From the NCBI RefSeq assembly GCF_008905045.1, contig NZ_VWMY01000084.1, positions 1-38,492 on the forward strand: DNA of 38,492 nt, read 5' to 3'. Positions 1 to 7,669 of this stretch are shown here, piece by piece. The DNA comes from Streptomyces albicerus (GTDB lineage: Bacteria; Actinomycetota; Actinomycetes; Streptomycetales; Streptomycetaceae). The notes under the pieces were generated by a model. That model worked only from the letters and a program-made list of their open reading frames with translations, searched no databases and was not told the origin of the DNA. Each line of letters starts with the position of its first letter. The stretch's first letter is position 1. The translations under genes and the position numbers were made by a program.

Positions 1-59
1 GCCGCATAGCCGCTGGGTCCCGAGTCCTCTGCTTCCGTACGCACGTCCGTACTCGTCAC
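1..59 (-). CDS. glnD: GlnD, PII nucleotidyltransferase, N-terminal fragment (runs off left edge)
   Basis: Reading the minus strand downstream of glnK, an AGGAG motif lies 7 nt before a GTG at 59. An open frame then runs to the window edge and encodes VTSTDVRTEAEDSGPSGYA. Position and strand fit glnD, the third gene of the Streptomyces amtB-glnK-glnD operon. Its product is the adenylyl/uridylyl-transferase that modifies the PII protein GlnK. Only about 19 codons are present, so no catalytic domain can be seen. The identification rests on operon context, the good ribosome binding site and typical codon use. The gap to glnK is 25 nt, which suggests cotranscription. Confidence 0.7.
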   Translation of the reverse strand, partial: MTSTDVRTEAEDSGPSGYA

Positions 60-84
60 CCAGTGGCTCCTGTTCTTCTTCTCT

Positions 85-423
85 TTACAGCGCGTCGGGT
101 CCGCGCTCGCCGGTCCGGACTCGGACGGCCGTCTCGACCGGGATGGACCAGACCTTGCCGTCTCCGATCTTGCCGGTACGGGCCGCCTTCACGATGACGT
201 CGAGCAGCTGCTCGGCGTCGTCGTCCTCGGCCAGCACCTCGATACGGATCTTGGGGACCAGGTCGACGGTGTACTCGGCACCACGGTAGACCTCGGTGTG
301 GCCCCGCTGACGACCGTAGCCGCTCGCCTCGGTGACCGTCAGGCCGTGCACGCCGAAGGCCTGCAGGGCTTCCTTGATCTCGTCGAGCCGGTGGGGCTTC
401 ACGACGGCGGTGATGAGCTTCAT
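85..423 (-). CDS. glnK: Nitrogen regulatory protein PII (GlnK)
   Basis: This is a 112-residue PII signal protein, the usual family length. It forms a trimer that senses ATP/ADP and 2-oxoglutarate and docks on AmtB to close the ammonium channel. The T-loop is intact at residues 36-54 (YGRQRGHTEVYRGAEY), with Tyr51, the residue modified by GlnD in actinomycetes. The C-terminal part (IGDGKVWSIPVETAVRVRTGERG) carries the conserved B- and C-loop residues. Its ATG overlaps the amtB stop by 4 nt (ATGA), so the two are translationally coupled. Expression should follow the GlnR site upstream of amtB. Identification is secure. Confidence 0.97.
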   Translation of the reverse strand: MKLITAVVKPHRLDEIKEALQAFGVHGLTVTEASGYGRQRGHTEVYRGAEYTVDLVPKIRIEVLAEDDDAEQLLDVIVKAARTGKIGDGKVWSIPVETAVRVRTGERGPDAL

Positions 424-1763
424 GCGTCCACCTTCTTGGCCGAGGCGTCCTTAGCCGGGGCGGGTGATGCGGAGCTGAAGGCCGAACCGCCACCGGCACC
501 GCTGAAGTCGTATGCGGTCTCGGCGTGCTCCGCCTGGTCGATGCCCGCGACCTCTTCGTCCTCGGAGACCCGCATCCCGATCGTCTTGTCGATCAGGAAG
601 GCGAGCACCGCGGAGGCGACGAGGGAGTAGGCGAGGACCGCGAAGACACCGGCACACTGCTTCCAGAACTGGTCGAGTCCGCCGCCGTAGAAGAGGCCCG
701 CCACGTCGGACTGGCCGCCGCCGGTGGCGAGGAAGCCGATGAGCAGGGAGCCCACGACACCGCCGACCAGGTGGACACCGACCACGTCGAGCGAGTCGTC
801 ATAGCCGAACTTGTACTTCAGGCCCACGGCCATGGCGCAGAGCACACCGGCGACGACACCGACGGCGATCGCGCCGAGCGGGGACACGGCACCACCGGAC
901 GGGGTGATGGCGACCAGACCGGCGACCGCGCCGGAGGCGGCACCGAGCGTGGTGAACGCGCCGTGGCGGATCTTCTCGTAGGCAAGCCAGGCCAGCATGG
1001 CCGCGGCGGTGGCGATCTGCGTGTTGATGAACATCAGCGCGCCGACGCCGTCGTCGTTGCCGAGCCACGAGCCGGCGTTGAAGCCGAACCAGCCGAACCA
1101 CAGCAGACCGGCGCCGAGCATGACCAGCGGCAGGCTGTGCGGGCGCATCGGGTCCTTCTTGAACCCGACGCGCTTGCCGATCACGAGGATCACACCGAGT
1201 GCCGCGGCACCGGCGTTGATGTGGACCGCCGTACCGCCGGCGAAGTCGATGACACCGAGCTCGAAGGCCCAGCCGCCCGCGCCCCATACCCAGTGCGCGA
1301 CCGGGAAGTAGACGACGGTGGCCCACAGGGCGACGAACAGCGCCCAGGACGTGAACTTCACGCGGTCCGCGAGCGCGCCGCTGATCAGGGCGGGCGTGAT
1401 GATCGCGAACATCAGCTGGAAGACGGCGAAGACGTAGATCGGGATCGTGTAGCCGTCCCAGAGCTGCGTGATGCCGATTCCGCTGAGGCCCACGTAGTCC
1501 GAGGACCAGCCGATGATGCTGCCCGAGTCGGTGCCGAAGGCGAGCGAGAAGCCGTAGAGCACCCACAGGATGGTGACGATCCCCATGCTGATGAAGCTCA
1601 TCATCAGCATGTTCAGGGTGCTCTTGACCCGGACCATGCCTCCGTAGAAGAAGGCCAGACCGGGCGTCATGATCAGCACCAGGGCGGAACAGATGAGCAT
1701 GAACCCGGTGTTGGCGGCAGACAGCGTGGGAGCGTCTGCGGCAAGCGTGATGGCTTGTGCCAT
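420..1763 (-). CDS. amtB: Ammonium transporter AmtB
   Basis: This 447-residue integral membrane protein of the Amt/Mep/Rh family has about 11 hydrophobic segments and conducts ammonium into the cell. The pore twin histidines are visible as His181 (DFAGGTAVH, with the conserved Asp173) and His331 (DVVGVH). The open frame extends upstream to 1949, but the start is placed at 1763. There GAGGAGA precedes the ATG by a normal distance, and the protein then begins with MAQAITLAADAPTLSAANT followed by the first membrane helix. The C-terminal tail (about residues 405-447) is cytoplasmic and rich in Ala, Ser and Gly. It is the first gene of the amtB-glnK-glnD operon, and a GlnR box lies about 100-135 nt upstream of the start. 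Confidence 0.96.
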   Translation of the reverse strand: MAQAITLAADAPTLSAANTGFMLICSALVLIMTPGLAFFYGGMVRVKSTLNMLMMSFISMGIVTILWVLYGFSLAFGTDSGSIIGWSSDYVGLSGIGITQLWDGYTIPIYVFAVFQLMFAIITPALISGALADRVKFTSWALFVALWATVVYFPVAHWVWGAGGWAFELGVIDFAGGTAVHINAGAAALGVILVIGKRVGFKKDPMRPHSLPLVMLGAGLLWFGWFGFNAGSWLGNDDGVGALMFINTQIATAAAMLAWLAYEKIRHGAFTTLGAASGAVAGLVAITPSGGAVSPLGAIAVGVVAGVLCAMAVGLKYKFGYDDSLDVVGVHLVGGVVGSLLIGFLATGGGQSDVAGLFYGGGLDQFWKQCAGVFAVLAYSLVASAVLAFLIDKTIGMRVSEDEEVAGIDQAEHAETAYDFSGAGGGSAFSSASPAPAKDASAKKVDA

Positions 1764-1836
1764 CGGCGTCTCCTCGTCAATTGGTACGGCCCCGTGCGGG
1801 CGAAGCCATGAGCGGTTATGAGGGGTGGGCCGGTTA

Positions 1837-1855
1837 TGCGCCAGAGATTGGCGCA
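1837..1855. promoter_or_regulatory. Inverted repeat in amtB leader
   Basis: TGCGCCA and TGGCGCA form a perfect 7-bp inverted repeat with a 5-bp spacer. It lies between the GlnR box and the amtB start. It could be a protein operator (the T-N11-A arrangement is seen with LysR-type regulators) or a leader hairpin. The sequence does not decide between these. Confidence 0.4.
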
Positions 1856-1860
1856 GCGCG

Positions 1861-1898
1861 GTTTCGACCGGCGCCCCTGAATGTTTCGCCGCAGTGAC
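1861..1898 (-). promoter_or_regulatory. GlnR box upstream of amtB
   Basis: On the minus strand the sequence reads GTCAC-N6-GAAAC-N6-GGGCG-N6-GAAAC. The Streptomyces GlnR consensus is gTnAC-N6-GaAAC repeated with 6-nt spacers. Three of the four half-sites match well, all spacers are exact, and only the third half-site is poor. The site is about 100-135 nt upstream of the amtB start. In Streptomyces GlnR is the OmpR-type activator of amtB under nitrogen limitation. The match is seen directly; the function is inferred from the known regulon. Confidence 0.7.
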
Positions 1899-2076
1899 GA
1901 AGAGGCTCTGTGTGTTACGCCTCGATGAACCGCCGGATAGTGGTGACATCGATCGTTATCGTGGCGCAACCTTCGTCGAAGGTGAGAAACCGGCCGCGGC
2001 CGACCGTCCGATGACCTGGCATGGGGGGAGCCGAGTCGGGCTGTTAAGGACGGCGGCCACGGCCGGGGTACTGGGG

Positions 2077-3561
2077 TCAGACCGCCTCGGCGGTCTCGGG
2101 CAGGTCAACGGCCAGTTGGTCGGTCAGATCCACGACGGCGGCGAGATCCCCGAAATCGCGTACGGCCGTGTCGACGGTCTTTCGGATACGAGTGTTGACC
2201 CGCTCGGAGCGCACCTTCTTGGCGATCGTGAGCGCCTTCTTCACAAGCACCGCGCTCTGCTCGGGCTCCTTCTGGAGCAGGTGCACCGTGCCCATCCCGA
2301 TGAGGTTGAGTGCGTACGAACGCTGGTGCTCGGTGTCCTTCTCGAAGAGGTCGACGGCCTTCTGCATCACGGGCTCGGCCAGCGAGGCGTACGTGGGGCT
2401 GCGGCCCGCGACGTAGGCGAGATCGCGGTACGAGTGGGAGTTCTCGCCGTGCAGCTCGGCCTCGGAGAAGAAGCGGATCCAGTCGGGGTCGGGCTCGTCG
2501 ACCTCGACGGCGTCCTCGAAGGTGTCCTCGGCCATCCGGACGGCTCGCTTGCACTTCCCGGGCTGCCCCATATTGGCGTAGGCGCGGGCCTCCATCGCAT
2601 ACAGCATGGACTGGGTGCGCGGGCTCGCGCAGTCCCGGCTTCCGTACTGGGCGAGGTGGATCAGTTCCAGCGCGTCGTCGGGCCGGCCGAGGTGGATCAT
2701 CTGGCGGCTCATGCTGGAGAGGATGTACGAGCCCAGGGGCTTGTCGGCGGCTTCCTTGGCGGCGTGCAGGGCGAGGACGAAGTACTTCTGCGCGGTGGGC
2801 TGGAGCCCGACGTCGTAGCTCATCCAGCCGGCCAGCTCGGCCAGCTCGGCGGCGACCTTGAACAGCCGCTTGGTGGTGGCCTCGGGCTGGGGCTCCTGGA
2901 GGAGGTCGGTCACCTCGTGCAGCTGGCCGACGACCGCCTTGCGGCGCAGACCGCCGCCGCACTGGGCGTCCCACTGGCGGAACATCACGGTGGTGGACTC
3001 GAGGAGGTCCAGCTCGGGCTGGGAGAGCCGGCCGGGGCGGCGCGAGGCGGCGGCGGGCTCGGGCTGCTCGCGGGAGGCGGAGGGGCTGGGCACCAGCCAG
3101 CGCTGCATGGGCTCGATCAGCGAAGGCCCCGCGGAGAGGGCCAGTGACGTGCCGAGGAAGCCGCGCCGCGCCAGCATCAGGTCGCTGCGCGAGTACTCAC
3201 TGATCAGAGCGACGGTCTGCGGGCCGGTCCAGGGGAGGTCGACCCCGGACACGGACGGTGACTGGTGCGCGGCGCGCAGGCCCAGGTCCTCGACGGCGAC
3301 CACACAGCCGAAACGCTCGGAGAACAGCTCGGACAGGATGCGCGGGATCGGCTCGCGCGGATTCTCCCCGTCCAGCCAGCGGCGGACGCGCGAAGTGTCC
3401 GTCGAGATGTGGTTGGCTCCCAACTGGCGTGCTCTGCGGTTCACTTGGCGTGCCAGCTCGCCCTTGGACCAGCCGCTGCGCACGAACCACGAGCCCAACA
3501 GCTCATTGGGGCGCTTGTCCGTGCCAGTCGCGGTCGTCCCGCTTCCGCCGCTGCCGCCCAC
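2077..3561 (-). CDS. nsdA: NsdA-type negative regulator of sporulation and antibiotic production
   Basis: This is a soluble regulator of about 494 residues. The N-terminal part (DKRPNELLGSWFVRSGWSKGE onward, about 70 residues) looks like a helix-turn-helix DNA-binding region. A central linker follows, and then a helical, TPR-like C-terminal half (about residues 200-450). It resembles NsdA, which in Streptomyces coelicolor represses sporulation and antibiotic synthesis; position next to amtB also fits. The start is set at GTG 3561, preceded by GGGATGGGGG. The same frame stays open to an ATG at 3660, which would add 33 residues (MGENRRTGDPVYRHSG...) of less typical sequence, so the start is uncertain. 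The stop is TGA at 2077. No clear intrinsic terminator was seen after it. Confidence 0.88.
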   Translation of the reverse strand: MGGSGGSGTTATGTDKRPNELLGSWFVRSGWSKGELARQVNRRARQLGANHISTDTSRVRRWLDGENPREPIPRILSELFSERFGCVVAVEDLGLRAAHQSPSVSGVDLPWTGPQTVALISEYSRSDLMLARRGFLGTSLALSAGPSLIEPMQRWLVPSPSASREQPEPAAASRRPGRLSQPELDLLESTTVMFRQWDAQCGGGLRRKAVVGQLHEVTDLLQEPQPEATTKRLFKVAAELAELAGWMSYDVGLQPTAQKYFVLALHAAKEAADKPLGSYILSSMSRQMIHLGRPDDALELIHLAQYGSRDCASPRTQSMLYAMEARAYANMGQPGKCKRAVRMAEDTFEDAVEVDEPDPDWIRFFSEAELHGENSHSYRDLAYVAGRSPTYASLAEPVMQKAVDLFEKDTEHQRSYALNLIGMGTVHLLQKEPEQSAVLVKKALTIAKKVRSERVNTRIRKTVDTAVRDFGDLAAVVDLTDQLAVDLPETAEAV

Positions 3562-3999
3562 TGGAACGCCCCCATCCCTGAAACCACTTGTGCGCTGTGT
3601 GCGCCAAGCCCTACCAGAATGCCGGTACACAGGGTCGCCCGTCCGGCGGTTCTCACCCATCGAACGGGAGGCCGAGTTGCCTCCGGCATACCCACAAGTG
3701 CATGCGTCCCCAGGACTCGTGCACTCACAGTAATCCTACGATCACCCCTCCAGCCATGGCGATCCCGGAAACGCCACCTTTCGCCACCCCTTCGAATGAA
3801 CTCCCGGTGGCCTGCACGCGATTCACTTGACACATGACGGCCGGAAGTGGGCGGAACGATGCACACCGGGGCGCGCAAAGCCGTGCGCACCACCCGTGAT
3901 ACAACCGGGCGCTGCATGGACCGCGCAGGGGTGGGAACGGAGAGTTACGTTCCAATTCCGTCACGTAACCACCGGCGCGCTGGACCCGTTGGAGGGGGC
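3562..3999. other. Divergent intergenic region nsdA / primase-like gene
   Basis: No gene is assigned to these 438 bases; the proximal 99 could belong to a longer nsdA. The region contains an isolated TTGACA at 3827-3832 (plus strand) without a convincing -10 at the right distance. It also contains a 7-bp inverted repeat GTTACGT / ACGTAAC at 3944-3950 and 3963-3969, about 30 nt upstream of the primase-like start. Within that repeat the minus strand reads GTGAC-N6-GGAAC (3949-3964), close to one GlnR half-box pair. Both promoters should lie here, but I cannot place them firmly. Confidence 0.5.
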
Positions 4000-4653
4000 A
4001 TGGGCTTCACGATCGGCGGCATCCGCGAAATCCGGTCCGGATCGCGTCGCCGCGGCCGCTCGTCAGAGTGCACCGCCGTGGCCGAGTTCACCGGACTGTG
4101 GGGCTGGGACGTGGTGCCCGGCGCCCGGACGGCGGCGGGGGCCTGCTCGTGCGGCCGGGCCGACTGCCCGGCACCCGGCGCGCACCCCCTGGACTTCGCG
4201 CCCGTCGTCCCGGCCGGCGCCACACTGGACGAGGCGACCGAGGCCTGGGGCGAGTTCCCCGGCGCCGCGGTGATGCTCCCCGTGGGCCGCGCCTTCGACG
4301 TCATCGAGGTCGCCGAGCCGGCCGGACGGCGCGCCCTGGTCCGCCTCGAGCGCATGGGGCTTCCACTGGGCCCGGTGACCGCCACCCCGGACGGCCGCGC
4401 CCACTTCTTCGTCGCCCCCGGCGCCGCGGCCGAGCTGCCAGAGCTGCTCTACCGCATGGGCTGGGACGACGCCACGCTCGACCTGCACGGCCTGGGCCCC
4501 GGCGCGTACATTACGGCCCCGCCCTCCGACCGCGGCGGCCTCGGCCCGGTCCGCTGGCTCCGCTCCCCCGCCCTCGACTCGGCCACGAAGCCACCGGCCG
4601 CCCGGCTGCTGCTGGGAACACTGGCGTACGTGGCACACCGGTCACGCGCGTAG
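4000..4653 (+). CDS. Bifunctional DNA primase/polymerase-like protein
   Basis: This 217-residue protein begins MGFTIGGIREIRSGSRRRGRSSE, a start I associate with the actinomycete family annotated as having a bifunctional DNA primase/polymerase N-terminal domain (archaeo-eukaryotic primase superfamily). The start is the ATG preceded by GGAGGGGG. Visible features are a Cys cluster (CSCGRADCPAPGAHP, about residues 47-61) and FDVIEV, in the place where the catalytic acidic strand of Prim-Pol domains is expected. The acidic motif is not canonical, so enzymatic activity is uncertain. It stands alone with no helicase or replicon genes nearby and ends at a strong terminator. It is probably a chromosomal core gene rather than a mobile replicase. 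Confidence 0.75.
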   Translation: MGFTIGGIREIRSGSRRRGRSSECTAVAEFTGLWGWDVVPGARTAAGACSCGRADCPAPGAHPLDFAPVVPAGATLDEATEAWGEFPGAAVMLPVGRAFDVIEVAEPAGRRALVRLERMGLPLGPVTATPDGRAHFFVAPGAAAELPELLYRMGWDDATLDLHGLGPGAYITAPPSDRGGLGPVRWLRSPALDSATKPPAARLLLGTLAYVAHRSRA

Positions 4654-4674
4654 CCCTGGCGGGCGGCAACAGCG

Positions 4675-4722
4675 AAGGACCCCACCGCATCTGCACCATG
4701 TGGCGGGGTCCTTCCCCTTTTT
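4675..4722 (+). terminator. Intrinsic terminator of the primase-like gene
   Basis: AAGGACCCC-(A)-CCGCA pairs with TGGCGGGGTCCTT across a short loop and is followed by CCCCTTTTT. It starts 21 nt after the stop codon. It is the classic form of a Rho-independent terminator, unusually strong for this GC-rich DNA. Confidence 0.85.
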
Positions 4723-4728
4723 GCGCCT

Positions 4729-4893
4729 AGGTCCTGTCTCCCCGATCTTCGCGGATCAGCGCGCGGCGTCTGGTGCGGTGCATCGGCGTGCGGCCGCATC
4801 GCCCTCGTACTGGATGTACTTGGGTGATGCGGCCGTGCGGCGAGGTGCCGTGCCAGGCGTCGTGCGCCCGCGAAGATCGGGGAGACAGGACCT
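4729..4893. mobile_element. MITE-like element with perfect 26-bp terminal inverted repeats
   Basis: The left end (4729-4754) begins AGGTCCTGTCTCCCCGATCT. The right end (4868-4893) is its exact reverse complement over all 26 bp, giving a 165-bp element with no plausible gene. The flanks read TA on the left and TG on the right if the ends are trimmed by one base, which could be a decayed TA duplication as made by IS630- or IS5-type transposases; this is inference. The core (4775-4859) is very similar to a stretch inside mutM (16831-16914). It lies in the gap between two convergent genes, right after a terminator, and its ends could themselves fold as a long hairpin between ftsY and the primase-like gene. 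Confidence 0.8.
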
Positions 4894-4989
4894 GAACCGG
4901 CGCCGCTCTCGCGAACCTGGCTGATCGCCGTCGGGGTTCCTCAATTGTTGGTTGCGGCACGTGGGTGGAGACGACATCCGCAGCTGCTG

Positions 4990-6201
4990 CTACTCGCCGA
5001 TGAGCGCATCCACGAACGCCTCCGGCTCGAACGGGGCCAGGTCGTCCGCGCCCTCGCCGAGGCCGATGAGCTTGACGGGTACGCCCAGCTCACGCTGGAC
5101 GGCGATGACGATGCCGCCCTTGGCCGTGCCGTCGAGCTTGGTCAGGACGATGCCGGTGATGTCGACGACCTCGGCGAAGACACGAGCCTGCACCAGGCCG
5201 TTCTGACCGGTCGTGGCGTCCAGGACGAGCAGCACCTCGTCCAGCGGGGCGTGCTTCTCGACGACGCGCTTGACCTTGCCGAGCTCGTCCATGAGGCCGG
5301 TCTTGGTGTGCAGCCGGCCCGCGGTGTCGATGATGACGGCGTCCGCACCCTCCTGGATGCCTTCCTTGACGGCGTCGAAGGCGATGGACGCGGGGTCGCC
5401 GCCCTCGGGCCCCCGCACGGTACGGGCGCCGACCCGCTCGCCCCAGGTCTGCAGCTGGTCGGCGGCGGCGGCACGGAAGGTGTCGGCCGCGCCGAGCACC
5501 ACATGCTTGCCGTCGGCGACGAGCACGCGCGCGAGCTTGCCGGTGGTGGTGGTCTTGCCGGTGCCGTTGACCCCGACGACCATCACGATGCCCGGGGTGT
5601 CCAGACCGGACTCGGTGTTCACGGTGCGGTCGAAGTCGGGCACGAGCAGGGTGAGCAGCTCCTCACGCAGCAGACTGCGCAGCTCCTCCGGCGTCCGCGT
5701 GCCGAGCACCTTCACGCGCTCGCGCAGCCGCTCGACCAGCTCCTGGGTGGGCTGCACGCCGACGTCGGCGGTGAGCAGCGTGTCCTCGATCTCTTCCCAG
5801 GTGTCCTCGTCGAGGTGCTCGCGCGAGAGGAGCGTGAGCAGCCCCTTGCCGAGCGCGTTCTGCGAGCGGGAGAGCCGGGCGCGCAGGCGCACCAGACGGC
5901 CGGCGGTCGGCTCGGGGATCTCGACCGGGGGTGCTTCGACGACCGGCGCGGGCTCCTCGACGACGACCGGAGCGGTCGCCGAGGCGTCCGGAAGATCCAC
6001 CTCCTCTATCGTGCGGCGCGGTTCTTCGCGCGGCGTCTCGGCCTCGTCGCCGATATGCGGCTCGGCCGGCGGAGCGGTGATGTCGGGGGCGGCGGGCGGC
6101 GGCGGGGGCAGCTGCTTCCGCTTGCGACTGCCGATCACGAGCCCGCCGAGCGCGCCGATCACGACCAGGGCGATGACTACAGCAAGGATGACGATTTCCA
6201 T
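4990..6201 (-). CDS. ftsY: Signal recognition particle receptor FtsY
   Basis: This 403-residue SRP-receptor GTPase brings ribosome-nascent chain complexes to the membrane. It has an N-terminal membrane helix (about residues 3-24), a Pro/Glu-rich linker (31-100) and a four-helix N domain (about 105-195). The G domain carries the P-loop GVNGTGKTTTT (210-220), DTFRAAAADQL (240-250), DTAGR (292-296), TKLDGTAKGG (354-363) and the closing GLGEGADDLAPF. The frame is open to 6330, but ATG 6201 is chosen because the membrane helix begins there, as in other actinomycete FtsY. The gene is convergent with the primase-like gene across the MITE-like element. No other terminator is obvious between its stop and that element. 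Confidence 0.96.
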   Translation of the reverse strand: MEIVILAVVIALVVIGALGGLVIGSRKRKQLPPPPPAAPDITAPPAEPHIGDEAETPREEPRRTIEEVDLPDASATAPVVVEEPAPVVEAPPVEIPEPTAGRLVRLRARLSRSQNALGKGLLTLLSREHLDEDTWEEIEDTLLTADVGVQPTQELVERLRERVKVLGTRTPEELRSLLREELLTLLVPDFDRTVNTESGLDTPGIVMVVGVNGTGKTTTTGKLARVLVADGKHVVLGAADTFRAAAADQLQTWGERVGARTVRGPEGGDPASIAFDAVKEGIQEGADAVIIDTAGRLHTKTGLMDELGKVKRVVEKHAPLDEVLLVLDATTGQNGLVQARVFAEVVDITGIVLTKLDGTAKGGIVIAVQRELGVPVKLIGLGEGADDLAPFEPEAFVDALIGE

Positions 6202-6348
6202 AACGGGACCAGTATGCGGGACCTCCCACCCGGCCGTTCGTTGTCCGCGCAGGGCTGTATGTCCTACGGGCCGGGTCGGGCGGCCGCCCGACCTCGCGTC
6301 GGCGGGAAGCCCGGATGTGGGCCGTGACACGCCTTCTCGCCATCAGCA

Positions 6349-6528
6349 ATGCCGCTCCCCACGATGGCCCCGAGCCTGGTCGTCCCGTACAACCTGTACT
6401 TCTGGCAGGCCCTGGTCGGCACGCTGCTGATCGACGCGATACCGATGCGTTCGGCGGGCTTCACCCTCGGCCGGGTCGCCGCACCCGCCCCTGAGTCCGT
6501 CAACAAGTCCGCGACTCTGGCCGTCTGA
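6349..6528 (+). pseudogene. Small unrecognised ORF, possible remnant of a membrane protein
   Basis: This 59-codon frame reads MPLPTMAPSLVVPYNLYFWQ then ALVGTLLIDAIPMRSAGFTL and ends in SVNKSATLAV. It has strong Streptomyces-type third-position G/C and one hydrophobic stretch, and looks like the C-terminus of a membrane protein. An in-frame TGA lies seven codons upstream of the first ATG, and no ribosome binding site is visible. It may therefore be the decayed 3' end of a lost gene, or a small real gene. I do not recognise the family. Confidence 0.35.
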
Positions 6529-6592
6529 CGATCCGTCAGCTACCGTCCCCCTTCATCGGCACCCCACCCGCTCGGCGAAGGGGGACTTTCCC

Positions 6593-7567
6593 ATGCCCGT
6601 AACGGTCGTACGTTTCAATCTCGTTGAGCCCGGCGCCACGCCCGCCTCGCTCAGTGCCCGCTACAAGGCCGCGCTGGAGATGGCCGCTTACGCCGACGAC
6701 CGCGGGATGACCACCGTGCAGACCGAGGAGCACCACGGCGTCGCCAACAACTGGCTGCCGTCGCCCTTCGCCTTCGCGGGCGCGGTCTTCGGCGCGACCC
6801 GCCGGATCGCGGTCACCGTCTCGGCGATCATCGGCCCGCTGCACGATCCGCTGAGGCTGGCCGAGGACATCGCCGTACTGGATCTGCTGAGCGGCGGGCG
6901 ACTGGTGACCGTCGCCGGGATCGGCTACCGCCCTGAGGAGTACGCGCTCTTCGACGTGGAGTGGAAGCGGCGCGGCAGGCTCCAGGACGAGCTCCTGGAG
7001 ACGCTGCTGAAGGCGTGGAGCGGCGAGGAGTTCGAGTACCGCGGCCGTACGGTACGGGTCACCCCGCGTCCCTTCTCGGATCCGCACCCCTTGCTGCTGG
7101 TCGGGGGCTCCTCGAAGGCGGCGGCCCGGCGTGCGGCCCGGCTCGGGCTGCCGTTCTTCCCGAGCGCGCATCTGCCGGAGCTGGAGGCGTACTACAAGGA
7201 GCGGCTTGTGGAGTACGGCACGGAGGGCTGGACCATGATGCCTCCGGCGGTCACCCCGCTGCTGCATCTCGCCGAGGACCCGGACCGTGTCTGGGCCGAG
7301 CACGGCGAGCACTTCCTGCACGAGGCGCGGACGTACGCGTCCTGGCAGTCCGCGGACATCCGCTCGGCGGTGAAGTCGGCGGCCACGACGGTCGACGAGC
7401 TGCGCGCCGAGGGCGTGTACCGGATCGTCACGCCGGACGAGTGTCTGGCGCAGGGCCTCGACAGCTACGTACTCCATCCGCTGTCCGGCGGGATGCCGGT
7501 CGACGAGGGCTGGCGCAGCATGCACCTGTTCTGCGAGAACGTACTGCCCCGGCTCAAGGACCTCTAG
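6593..7567 (+). CDS. LLM-class flavin-dependent oxidoreductase (luciferase-like monooxygenase)
   Basis: This 324-residue protein has the bacterial luciferase-like TIM-barrel fold. The N-terminal strand MPVTVVRFNL, the segment QTEEHHG (about residues 44-50) and LDLLSGGRLVTVAGIGYRPEEY (about 95-116) are typical of the family, which uses reduced FMN or F420. The substrate cannot be told from sequence. The start is the ATG after GAAGGGGG. It is monocistronic, with glcP converging from the other side about 100 bp away. A cofactor F420 biosynthesis gene (cofC) is elsewhere in the window, but this does not show which cofactor is used here. Confidence 0.85.
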   Translation: MPVTVVRFNLVEPGATPASLSARYKAALEMAAYADDRGMTTVQTEEHHGVANNWLPSPFAFAGAVFGATRRIAVTVSAIIGPLHDPLRLAEDIAVLDLLSGGRLVTVAGIGYRPEEYALFDVEWKRRGRLQDELLETLLKAWSGEEFEYRGRTVRVTPRPFSDPHPLLLVGGSSKAAARRAARLGLPFFPSAHLPELEAYYKERLVEYGTEGWTMMPPAVTPLLHLAEDPDRVWAEHGEHFLHEARTYASWQSADIRSAVKSAATTVDELRAEGVYRIVTPDECLAQGLDSYVLHPLSGGMPVDEGWRSMHLFCENVLPRLKDL

Positions 7568-7669
7568 GACCGCGAGGTCCTCGAGGGCCGAGCCGGGGCA
7601 GTACGTCCTACGAGTACGAGGAGAGAGGCAGCGGGGACTTGGCCCTTCTCCTCGGGCCTGTGTGGTGGG

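Noticed and set aside
525..1811. 428-codon plus-strand frame opposite amtB
   Set aside because: It is the reverse-strand shadow of amtB (Glu/Asp/Arg/Gly-rich translation, no family features, no ribosome binding site).
3827..3832. TTGACA as a -35 for the primase-like gene
   Set aside because: No acceptable -10 hexamer occurs 16-19 nt downstream.
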